The notes beneath the pieces were generated by a model, which saw nothing but the letters and a program-made list of their open reading frames with translations, was not told where the DNA came from and made no database searches. Below, one piece after another: positions 1 through 6,598 of a DNA stretch of 17,785 bases. The translations under genes were made by a program, and so were the position numbers. How positions within the stretch are numbered: position 1 is the first letter of the stretch; each line of letters starts with the position of its first letter. The stretch lies in the NCBI GenBank assembly GCA_020024645.1, contig JAHHTN010000036.1:1-17785 (forward strand), in the 5' to 3' direction. The stretch comes from Faecalimonas sp. (lineage in GTDB: Bacteria; Bacillota; Clostridia; Lachnospirales; Lachnospiraceae).

Positions 1-202
1 CAATAATGTCAATTGGACATTCGATTTTCATAATATCTTTTTTTCCCATTTTATTACTTTTAGCATTTTTAATAATAGCAACACAACAATCTAATTTGTC
101 TAATTTTAAGTAACGATAGATATCCATACTTTTTCCGGCTTGGATATGGTCAAGAACAAAACCTTCTTGAATAGAACTTACATTAAGTGTATTTTTTGTC
201 AT
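1..202 (-). CDS. pyrI: Aspartate carbamoyltransferase regulatory chain, PyrI (5' part; runs off the window)
   Basis: This is the N-terminal 67 residues of PyrI, the non-catalytic chain that binds nucleotide effectors and assembles with PyrB trimers in the pyrimidine pathway. Visible family features are the stretch GFVLDHIQAGKSMDIYRYL (residues 14-32), then LDKLDCCVAIIKNAKSNKMGK, which matches the allosteric domain as I remember it from E. coli PyrI. The zinc-binding C-terminal domain lies beyond the left edge, so its cysteines cannot be checked. The ATG at 202 follows an AAGGAGAA ribosome binding site, 22 bases after the pyrB stop, so pyrI is the last visible gene of the minus-strand operon. 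The identity is clear although partial. Confidence 0.9.
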   Translation of the reverse strand, partial: MTKNTLNVSSIQEGFVLDHIQAGKSMDIYRYLKLDKLDCCVAIIKNAKSNKMGKKDIMKIECPIDII

Positions 203-224
203 AATTGTTCTCCTTATATTTTTG

Positions 225-1145
225 CTAGGAAACTTTAATTTCCAATAATGTTAAAATTAATGCCATACGAACATATACACCGTACTGGGCTTGTTTGAAA
301 TAAATAGCACGAGGATCTCTGTCAACTTCTACGGAAATTTCGTTTACTCTAGGAAGTGGGTGAAGAACAAGCATATCTTCTTTTGCCAATTCCATTTTTG
401 CAGCATCTAAAATATAGAAATCTTTCATGCGTACATAATCTTCTTCATTAAAGAAACGTTCTTTTTGTACACGTGTCATGTAAAGTAAATCTAATTTTCC
501 CATAGCATCTTCAAGACGAACAACTTCTTCATATGGGATATTGTGTTTGTCTAAAACATCTTTGCGAATATAACTTGGGAGTCTGAGTTCTTCAGGAGAA
601 ATCAGTACAAATTTAACATTTTCATATCGTACAAGAGCGTGTATTAAGGAATGAACAGTACGACCAAATTTTAAATCGCCACAAAGACCAATAGTAATAT
701 CATGTAAACGACCTTTTTCAGAACGAATAGTAAGTAAATCAGTTAATGTTTGGGTAGGATGTTGATGTCCGCCATCACCAGCATTAATGATAGGGATAGA
801 AGAATATTGGCTAGCTACCATAGGAGCACCTTCTTTTGGATGGCGCATAGCGCAAATATCTGCATAACAAGAAATCATACGTATAGTATCAGATACACTC
901 TCTCCCTTTGTGGCAGAACTAGAATCGGCAGAAGAAAATCCGAGTACGTTACCGCCTAAGTTCATCATAGCCGCTTCGTGACTTAATCGTGTTCTAGTAC
1001 TTGGCTCATAAAATAATGTGGCAAGTTTTTTTCCATCGCAAGCATGGGCATATTTTTCAGGATTAGCCTCAATATCATTTGCAAGATCTAAAATTTCGTC
1101 GATTTCTTCCACAGATAAATCTAATGGGTTTAATAAATGTTTCAT
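225..1145 (-). CDS. pyrB: Aspartate carbamoyltransferase catalytic subunit PyrB
   Basis: PyrB condenses carbamoyl phosphate with L-aspartate to N-carbamoyl-aspartate, the first committed step of de novo UMP synthesis in the cytoplasm. At 306 residues it has the usual catalytic-chain length. The carbamoyl-phosphate loop STRTR is at 49-53, the mobile loop with the invariant-type lysine is SATKGES (K80), HPTQ is at 129-132 and HPLPR at 262-266. The start at 1145 is set by a GTAGGAGG site that overlaps the stop codon of the upstream nitroreductase gene, leaving 9 bases between them. The regulatory chain pyrI follows directly, which suggests an allosteric PyrB-PyrI holoenzyme rather than the PyrR-controlled PyrB of Bacillus. 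No attenuator or PyrR-type leader is visible in front of the operon. Confidence 0.97.
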   Translation of the reverse strand: MKHLLNPLDLSVEEIDEILDLANDIEANPEKYAHACDGKKLATLFYEPSTRTRLSHEAAMMNLGGNVLGFSSADSSSATKGESVSDTIRMISCYADICAMRHPKEGAPMVASQYSSIPIINAGDGGHQHPTQTLTDLLTIRSEKGRLHDITIGLCGDLKFGRTVHSLIHALVRYENVKFVLISPEELRLPSYIRKDVLDKHNIPYEEVVRLEDAMGKLDLLYMTRVQKERFFNEEDYVRMKDFYILDAAKMELAKEDMLVLHPLPRVNEISVEVDRDPRAIYFKQAQYGVYVRMALILTLLEIKVS

Positions 1146-1154
1146 ATAATCCTC

Positions 1155-1691
1155 CTACTTGTATGTTAGTAAATCTTCTACGCTTTTTTTCTTTGGAACA
1201 ATAGGGTCGATATTTGGATAGCCAATGCCAATTAAAGCAACTAATTCCTGTTCTTCTGGTATGTTAAGTAGTTGTGATATACCATCTTCATCAAAAATTC
1301 CCATGATGACAGTACCTAATCCGGCTTCATGAGCAGCTAGACAAAAAGATTGACAGGAAACGCCGACATCAAACATTTGCCAACGATCTTCTTTTTTTGT
1401 AGAAAATGAACCATCTCGCTCAAAACCGCAACGACCCGTTACCATTGTCACTGCAATTAACATTGGTAGTTGTTGAATAATATTTGCATTATATTCTGGG
1501 GTGAAATCGTTAACAATTTTGTTGAGAATAGATGTGTCTTCAATTGCTATATAGCGTGTAATTTGTGTATTCTTCCAAGAGGGAGAATAAGAAGCGGTAG
1601 AAATAATAGATTCTAATAAAGTATGATCTACTTTATCTGGCTTGTATTTGCGAATGCTTCTTCGTGTCTTGATACACTCAACAGTGTTCAT
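1155..1691 (-). CDS. Nitroreductase-family FMN-dependent oxidoreductase
   Basis: A 178-residue protein of the nitroreductase (NADH oxidase-like) flavoprotein fold, a family that uses FMN and NAD(P)H to reduce nitro compounds, quinones or other acceptors. The N-terminal FMN-phosphate signature RRSIRKY is at residues 10-16. SPSWKNTQ at 37-44 matches the second flavin-contact region. The C-terminal half has AAHEAGLGTVIMG and a closing GIGYP. The physiological substrate cannot be read from the sequence. It is the first gene of the operon that continues into pyrB and pyrI: its stop sits inside the pyrB ribosome binding region. Translation starts at 1691 behind AGGAGGAAA. Its co-transcription with pyrimidine genes is inferred from spacing, and a role in pyrimidine metabolism is not shown. 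Confidence 0.88.
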   Translation of the reverse strand: MNTVECIKTRRSIRKYKPDKVDHTLLESIISTASYSPSWKNTQITRYIAIEDTSILNKIVNDFTPEYNANIIQQLPMLIAVTMVTGRCGFERDGSFSTKKEDRWQMFDVGVSCQSFCLAAHEAGLGTVIMGIFDEDGISQLLNIPEEQELVALIGIGYPNIDPIVPKKKSVEDLLTYK

Positions 1692-1724
1692 GATAGTTTT
1701 CCTCCTATGTGAAAAGTTTTATAT

Positions 1725-1753
1725 ATCATATAATAAAATAAAAATATTTTCAA
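1725..1753 (-). promoter_or_regulatory. Sigma-A promoter of the nitroreductase-pyrB-pyrI operon
   Basis: Read on the minus strand, TTGAAA (1753-1748) is separated by exactly 17 bases from TATGAT (1730-1725). Both hexamers are one base from consensus. The predicted transcript start would leave an untranslated leader of only about 25-30 bases before the nitroreductase ATG at 1691. That is too short for a PyrR attenuator or a riboswitch. Confidence 0.75.
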
Positions 1754-1846
1754 CCAATTCAAGCGAGGAATTACGAAAAATTTCAAATCGTTTTTATTAT
1801 TTTTTGTTATTGAAATTGTCGAAGTGAAAAGTATTTGGATAAAAGA

Positions 1847-1875
1847 TGGATTTTAAATAGAATGTATATTATAAT
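1847..1875 (+). promoter_or_regulatory. Probable promoter of pheA (perfect -10, weak -35)
   Basis: A perfect TATAAT lies at 1870-1875, 35 bases before the pheA start codon. Seventeen bases upstream the hexamer at 1847-1852 is TGGATT, a poor -35. The -10 placement is convincing and the -35 assignment is not. The interval from 1692 to 1910 holds no T-box or other leader structure that I can see. Confidence 0.5.
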
Positions 1876-1910
1876 AGTCCAAATAAAAATGGAAAAAAGA
1901 GGTGTGACAG

Positions 1911-3038
1911 ATGGCATTAGAGCAAATTCGAGAAAAATTAGATTGCATAGATGAACAGATTTTAGCTTTATATGAACAAAGAATGGAATTTTGTGAGCAG
2001 GTTGGAAAAGATAAGGTCAAGACAGGAAAGAAAGTATATGATAGAAAAAGAGAGGAAGAAAAACTTGCCGTTTTAAATGAAAAAACGGTAAATGAAAAAA
2101 ATAGAAAAGGTGTCCGAGAGTTATTTGAGCAAATTATGTCTGTGAGTAGAAAATTACAGTATCAAATATTGGGAGAGCATGGAGTATATGGGAAAACGGC
2201 CTTTATTCAATTAGAGAAACTAGAAAGTGAAAATGCTAGACTTGTTTTTCAAGGGACAGAAGGAGCGTATAGTCAACAGGCGCTTCACAAATATTTTGGA
2301 GATAGTAAGAATAGTTTTCATGTAGATACATTTCGTGACGCTATGGAGGCGATTGAGGAAGGTTCAGCAGATTTCGCAGTTCTTCCAATAGAGAATTCTT
2401 CCGCAGGTGCAGTCAGTCAAGTGTATGATTTACTTGTAGAGTTTGAAAATTATATCGTAGGTGAAGTGGTGCTTCCTATTCACCATACACTTGCGGGAAT
2501 ACCGGGAACTGTATTTTCAGATATTGAACGGGTTTATTCACATCCCCAAGGCTTAATGCAAAGCGAGAAGTTTTTGTCGGAACATAGAAATTGGCAACAG
2601 ATTAGTGTGGAAAATACGGCTGTAGCAGCAAAAGAGGTATTAAAAGTAGGAAAGCATTCAGAAGTAGCAATATGTAGTGAATATGCGGCAGAATTATATG
2701 GGTTAGAAGTTTTAGCGCAGTCTATTAATAATAGCGAAAATAACTCTACTAGATTTATTGTTGTAACCAATCAAAAAGTATTTTTAAAAGGAGCGAAGAA
2801 GATAAGTATTTGTTTTGAAATTCCACATGAAAGTGGTTCGTTATATCATCTCCTATCACATTTTATTTATAATGATTTAAATATGACAAAAATAGAATCA
2901 AGACCAATAGAGGATAGAAACTGGGAATATCGCTTTTTTATAGATTTTGAGGGAAATATGTCAGATTCATCTGTAAAAAATGCAATTCGTGGTTTGCGTG
3001 ATGAGACGAGAAATTTGCGCATTCTAGGAAATTACTAA
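1911..3038 (+). CDS. pheA: Bifunctional chorismate mutase / prephenate dehydratase (P-protein)
   Basis: A 375-residue fusion that converts chorismate to prephenate and then to phenylpyruvate, the branch to L-phenylalanine. Residues 1-85 are an AroQ-type all-alpha chorismate mutase (LDCIDEQILALYEQRMEFCEQVGKDK region). The prephenate dehydratase domain spans about 110-285, with GTEGAYS at 115-121, PIENSSAGAV at 159-168, SHPQ at 210-213 and the TRF motif with catalytic-type T280. A C-terminal ACT domain (about 297-375) carries GSLYHLL (309-315) and ESRP (329-332), the motifs linked with phenylalanine binding, so feedback inhibition is likely. The domain order matches E. coli PheA. The ATG at 1911 follows an AGAGGTG site. 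The next gene begins 109 bases after the stop and has its own promoter. Confidence 0.96.
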   Translation: MALEQIREKLDCIDEQILALYEQRMEFCEQVGKDKVKTGKKVYDRKREEEKLAVLNEKTVNEKNRKGVRELFEQIMSVSRKLQYQILGEHGVYGKTAFIQLEKLESENARLVFQGTEGAYSQQALHKYFGDSKNSFHVDTFRDAMEAIEEGSADFAVLPIENSSAGAVSQVYDLLVEFENYIVGEVVLPIHHTLAGIPGTVFSDIERVYSHPQGLMQSEKFLSEHRNWQQISVENTAVAAKEVLKVGKHSEVAICSEYAAELYGLEVLAQSINNSENNSTRFIVVTNQKVFLKGAKKISICFEIPHESGSLYHLLSHFIYNDLNMTKIESRPIEDRNWEYRFFIDFEGNMSDSSVKNAIRGLRDETRNLRILGNY

Positions 3039-3076
3039 TATGGATATACAAAAAATGGCAGGAAAAGAAAAAAATA

Positions 3077-3105
3077 TTGTTCATCATATTGAAAAAGAGT
3101 ATAAT
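3077..3105 (+). promoter_or_regulatory. Sigma-A type promoter for the sigma-factor operon
   Basis: TTGTTC (3077-3082) and a perfect TATAAT (3100-3105) are separated by 17 bases. The promoter lies between the pheA stop and the preferred sigma-factor start at 3148. It would be inside the coding region if the gene began at the upstream ATG at 3040, which argues for the downstream start. Confidence 0.6.
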
Positions 3106-3147
3106 AGTGTTATTAACGAAAGAAAAGATGTGAATAAGGAGGCTTCT

Positions 3148-3657
3148 ATGGGAGGACAGAATATACAGGTAAATCTCTGTGCAGAGCAGGTACTAGAAAA
3201 ATATGCGGATATGGTGTACAGACTTGCTGTTATTCATATGAAAAATAAGACGGATGCGGAAGATGTATTTCAAGAAGTCTTTTTAAGATTTGTGAAAAAC
3301 TCAGATAAGATTTCTACGGAAGAGCATTTGAAAGCATGGTTGATTAAAGTAACCGTAAATTGTTGCAAAAAGCAGTTTGACAGTGCATGGAACAAACATC
3401 GAGCATCATTTGAATATGATATGGAAGATTCTTATGAAATGGAGGAAAAAGATGAGAGTGTGATGGAGGCTGTACAAAAATTGCCGGAAAATTATCGGAC
3501 GGTTATTCATTTGTTTTATTATGAAGAATATTCCATAAAAGAAATTAGCACATTCCTAGAACAGTCCGAGACAGCAGTAAAGACAAGATTATCAAGAGCA
3601 AGAGAGATGCTTAGAAATCATTTGAAAGGAGGAGTTGAATATGCAAGAACAGTATAG
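3148..3657 (+). CDS. ECF-subfamily RNA polymerase sigma factor
   Basis: A 169-residue sigma-70 family protein of extracytoplasmic-function type. Region 2 covers about residues 15-80, including DAEDVFQEVFLRF at 36-48, the core-polymerase-binding and -10-recognition segment. After an acidic linker (about 88-104), region 4 covers about 107-160, with LPENYRTVIHLFYYEEYSIKEIS leading into a helix-turn-helix and TRLSRAREMLR. There is no region 1 or 3, as expected for the class. The ATG at 3148 was chosen because AAGGAGG precedes it at ideal spacing; an in-frame ATG at 3040 would add 36 atypical residues with only a weak site. Its 3' end overlaps the next gene, a membrane protein, in the usual sigma/anti-sigma arrangement. 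Its signal and promoters are unknown. Confidence 0.9.
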   Translation: MGGQNIQVNLCAEQVLEKYADMVYRLAVIHMKNKTDAEDVFQEVFLRFVKNSDKISTEEHLKAWLIKVTVNCCKKQFDSAWNKHRASFEYDMEDSYEMEEKDESVMEAVQKLPENYRTVIHLFYYEEYSIKEISTFLEQSETAVKTRLSRAREMLRNHLKGGVEYARTV

Positions 3658-4168
3658 ACATGAGATAGATAACATTCATGCTCCGAAAGATTTGATTGCA
3701 AAAACAAGACGGAAAATGCAGTTAGAAACACAATCTATGAAGAAAAAAAGGAAAAAACCAATGTGGATTAGCATGGCTGTAGCGGCTTGTGCCTGCATAA
3801 CTGTTTTGGGAGGATATATTTATATAGGGAAGATGCGAAATAATATAGACGTACAGATAGTTTCTTTTCGTGAAATGTCTGAGTGGAATACGGGACTTTC
3901 GCTAGGAGTGAAACAGGATATTGAGAAGGAAAAGAAACAGAAAATTGAATGGGAAGAGTTGGACGAAAAAGATGAGATTTTAAAAGAAATTTTGAAGGTC
4001 AAACCAAGTAAGGTACGTGGGAAAAATATTTACATCTGCAAAGAAAAGGGAATGGATAAGTATTATGCGGTCTATAAAGACAAAGGTAAATATGTTTATG
4101 TTTATGGTGAAAATATAAGTGAAAAAAAATTTTTTGCATTTTTAAAAAAATCATGTAACCTTTTTTAG
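3641..4168 (+). CDS. Single-pass membrane protein, putative anti-sigma factor
   Basis: A 175-residue protein with a cytoplasmic-looking N-terminus (1-40, including HAPKDLIAKTRRKMQ and a basic KKKRKK cluster), one membrane helix at about 41-63, and an extracellular C-terminal part of about 110 residues rich in Lys and Glu. The start at 3641 overlaps the sigma gene by 17 bases and follows AAAGGAGG, so the two are probably translationally coupled. Overlap, topology and position behind an ECF sigma gene make it the likely anti-sigma factor. No zinc-binding HxxxCxxC motif is present, so it is not a ZAS-type anti-sigma. The last codons run through A8, T6 and A7 tracts (4122-4150). The function is inferred from context rather than from a recognised domain. 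Confidence 0.7.
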   Translation: MQEQYRHEIDNIHAPKDLIAKTRRKMQLETQSMKKKRKKPMWISMAVAACACITVLGGYIYIGKMRNNIDVQIVSFREMSEWNTGLSLGVKQDIEKEKKQKIEWEELDEKDEILKEILKVKPSKVRGKNIYICKEKGMDKYYAVYKDKGKYVYVYGENISEKKFFAFLKKSCNLF

Positions 4169-4180
4169 AGGAGCGGGGTA
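4154..4180 (+). promoter_or_regulatory. Possible ECF-type promoter before the first lipoprotein gene
   Basis: TGTAACC followed by six T (4154-4166) resembles the AAC-containing -35 element plus T-tract of Bacillus ECF promoters. The downstream CGGGGTA (4174-4180) is only a loose -10 candidate, and the spacing of 14 bases is short. It overlaps the end of the membrane-protein gene and precedes the lipoprotein start by about 30 bases. Treat it as a candidate for control by the adjacent sigma factor. Confidence 0.25.
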
Positions 4181-4210
4181 TTATTATTATAAAGCAAGGA
4201 GGAAGTGCTT

Positions 4211-6580
4211 ATGAAGAGAAGAAAAGTAATGAGTATCTGTTGTACGATATTAACATTTTCGTTGTTGTTGACGGGTTGTCAAACAGAAAAGAAAAGTAAT
4301 GTAGATGCAAAAAAAACTAAAACGGAGATGACAACATCAAAACAGTTATCAACCAAGATTAAAGAAAAATATGCTGATTCTCAGAAATACATCTACAAAG
4401 ATGCTATAGAAAATGTTAAGAGAAATGAAAAGATTCCAGTTCAGTTTGGATTTGATATTAAGAACGGGCAATTTAAAAATTATACAGAGTTGGTAGCCGT
4501 TTATCAAGATTCAGAATTGACGCAGAGAGTTGGAACACATTTTGAATGGGATGAAAAAACAAAAATGTTGAAAATAAAGCCACCACGTTGGTCTACAGCA
4601 CAGGTGAGTGTAACATCAAAACAACTAGAACAACAAGAAGATTTAATTTTTGGACATGATAAAGTTTCCAATATTCTATTTAACAAAGATGAATTTGAGG
4701 ATTGGGGGAATTTACCTCAATATTATATGGCACTTTATGTAAATCCTGAAAATGGAGAAAAGTTAGAAAAACCTATCGTTACACCATTTACAATAAAGCA
4801 TGAAATAGAGAAAGCCCCAGAAGTAAAATTTAGGGTTAATGACAATGGGAAACCGGAATTTTATTGGGAAAAAGTAAAAGGAGCGAAAGCTTATTATATA
4901 GTTCAGTATGATTATGATGAAAAAAATGGTTATAATATTGTGGGAATGACAAGAGGAATAACAGATAAAACATCATGGTCGCCAGAAAGTAATATTATGT
5001 TTAATACTTTTACTGTAGCAGAAGTATCAAGAAATGAAAAATGGGTTGTAGATAAATATGGACCAGGAACAGGACCAGTTGTAACAGATTATGATTTGAA
5101 AGAACAAAAATATTGTGTTGTAGCGGTGAATGAAGAAGGAACTTCTGCAATTAGTGATTCTTTTAGCAAACATCAATTATCTAAAATGATAGCAAGTAAT
5201 GTAGAAGCAAAGAAGTCACGTGAAGAAGAAGGTTCAAGATATGCAAAAAGCTTTACCGAACTTCCATCTTATGCATGGGTAACAATGTGTGATGGAAGGC
5301 TTGTACAGAAATTGATTACATATGATATAGCAAGTGCAAAAGAGAAGACAGAGACGTGGGGAGAATATGAAAAACCAGATATGTCAGATTTGAAAAGCGT
5401 GCAAGTAGATATTGTGAAAATTCCATATCAAATCGAAGGAACATCATTTAAAGATGTAGCTGTTGTAGAAAAATACAATAAAGAAACAGTAAAAGCAGAT
5501 TTAAAAGCTTTACAGGAAAGACAAGAATCTCTTCGTACAAAAGGTGGGCGTGCAGATGCTAAGTTTGAAGTAAAAGAAGAAAAAGAAGAAAAGACAGAAG
5601 AAAACATTTACGCAACAGATTATGAGATTACAGCGACTTCAGCATTAAGTGAATATATAGGAAGAAATATGGTTGCTGGAAATACAAGGATTAACCTTTC
5701 CGAGTTCAAAGAGGCAAAGGATCAATCTCAATTATTAGATGCATGGCAAGAAGCTACATATCAAAATCCGCTTGCTTTAGGAGTGCGGAGTGCTTCTATC
5801 TCTGGTGATTATCTTATTGTAAAATATGATGATTCCCCAGAAGAAATGCGTAAGAAACAGGCAGCAATTGTAAAAGAAGTGAAAAAGGTAGTAAAAGAAG
5901 TTATTAAAGATGGCATGACGGAATTAGAAAAAGAAATTGCTCTAAACAACTATCTTTGTGAAATTGCAAAATATGATGATAATGCATTGAAAAATGCAGA
6001 AAAAAATAATTTTAAGAAAGTGGATAAAGAATTTAACGATTCATTTACACCATATGGCGTTCTAATCAATAAAAATGGTGTATGTGCGAGTTATGCAGGA
6101 GCCTACAAACTTCTAGCGCAAGAAGCAGGATTAGAGTGTATTGTAGTAACAGGATATTTGGAGGGAAATCTTCCACATGCATGGAATAAAGTGAAAGTTG
6201 ATGGACAATGGCAAATAGTAGATCCAACAAACAATGATAATGAAATTTTAACAAATGCATTATTAAATCTACCAAATGCGGAAGCAGATAGAGTTCTTGT
6301 AGAAGATGACAGATATTTAGTAAATGCAGCGATAGCCGATTACGTTGCAAAAGAAGATACAAAAGAATACTACCACATCAATAATAAATATTTTGAAAAA
6401 AATGCAATTGCAAATTCTCTTGTAAAAGAAGTAGGGACAAATGGGAATGCAACACTTCGAACAGAATATGGACTTACAGAAGAAGAGTTTAAACAGATTG
6501 CGGGTCAGGTTGTAACTGGGCTTGGAAACAACAAATTGCAGGGAACTTATTGGTTGGGAGTTATTTATATTACAAAATAG
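4211..6580 (+). CDS. Large lipoprotein with FN3-like segment and transglutaminase-like core
   Basis: A 789-residue exported lipoprotein. The N-terminus is a lipoprotein signal (MKRRK, hydrophobic stretch, lipobox LTGC with lipidated C23), so it should be anchored outside the cytoplasmic membrane. Residues about 200-318 look like a fibronectin-III-type beta domain (WEKVKGAKAYYIVQY, then YCVVAVNEEGTSAIS). A Lys/Glu-rich linker lies around 452-465. The transglutaminase-like domain at about 570-675 has the full triad pattern: NGVCASYAG (C625), LPHAWNKV (H656) and IVDPTNN (D671). In bacteria such domains are usually cysteine proteases or peptide-crosslinking or wall-acting enzymes; the substrate here is unknown. 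The ATG at 4211 lies 8 bases after AGGAGG; a GTG at 4205 is the alternative. The gene follows the sigma/anti-sigma pair and is a likely target of it. Confidence 0.88.
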   Translation: MKRRKVMSICCTILTFSLLLTGCQTEKKSNVDAKKTKTEMTTSKQLSTKIKEKYADSQKYIYKDAIENVKRNEKIPVQFGFDIKNGQFKNYTELVAVYQDSELTQRVGTHFEWDEKTKMLKIKPPRWSTAQVSVTSKQLEQQEDLIFGHDKVSNILFNKDEFEDWGNLPQYYMALYVNPENGEKLEKPIVTPFTIKHEIEKAPEVKFRVNDNGKPEFYWEKVKGAKAYYIVQYDYDEKNGYNIVGMTRGITDKTSWSPESNIMFNTFTVAEVSRNEKWVVDKYGPGTGPVVTDYDLKEQKYCVVAVNEEGTSAISDSFSKHQLSKMIASNVEAKKSREEEGSRYAKSFTELPSYAWVTMCDGRLVQKLITYDIASAKEKTETWGEYEKPDMSDLKSVQVDIVKIPYQIEGTSFKDVAVVEKYNKETVKADLKALQERQESLRTKGGRADAKFEVKEEKEEKTEENIYATDYEITATSALSEYIGRNMVAGNTRINLSEFKEAKDQSQLLDAWQEATYQNPLALGVRSASISGDYLIVKYDDSPEEMRKKQAAIVKEVKKVVKEVIKDGMTELEKEIALNNYLCEIAKYDDNALKNAEKNNFKKVDKEFNDSFTPYGVLINKNGVCASYAGAYKLLAQEAGLECIVVTGYLEGNLPHAWNKVKVDGQWQIVDPTNNDNEILTNALLNLPNAEADRVLVEDDRYLVNAAIADYVAKEDTKEYYHINNKYFEKNAIANSLVKEVGTNGNATLRTEYGLTEEEFKQIAGQVVTGLGNNKLQGTYWLGVIYITK

Positions 6581-6598
6581 TCTAAGGAGGACGAGGTT

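Noticed and set aside
1642..1827. Plus-strand frame over the nitroreductase start and its promoter
   Set aside because: It overlaps the nitroreductase promoter and coding start on the other strand and has no ribosome binding site or family match.
1692..1910. T-box or PyrR-type leader for pheA or the pyr operon
   Set aside because: Predicted leaders on both sides are under about 40 bases, and no T-box sequence, specifier loop or attenuator hairpin is visible.
6066..6362. Open frame of 98 codons on the minus strand within the transglutaminase-like lipoprotein gene
   Set aside because: Leucine/histidine-rich shadow translation opposite a well-supported gene, with no ribosome binding site or recognisable domain.
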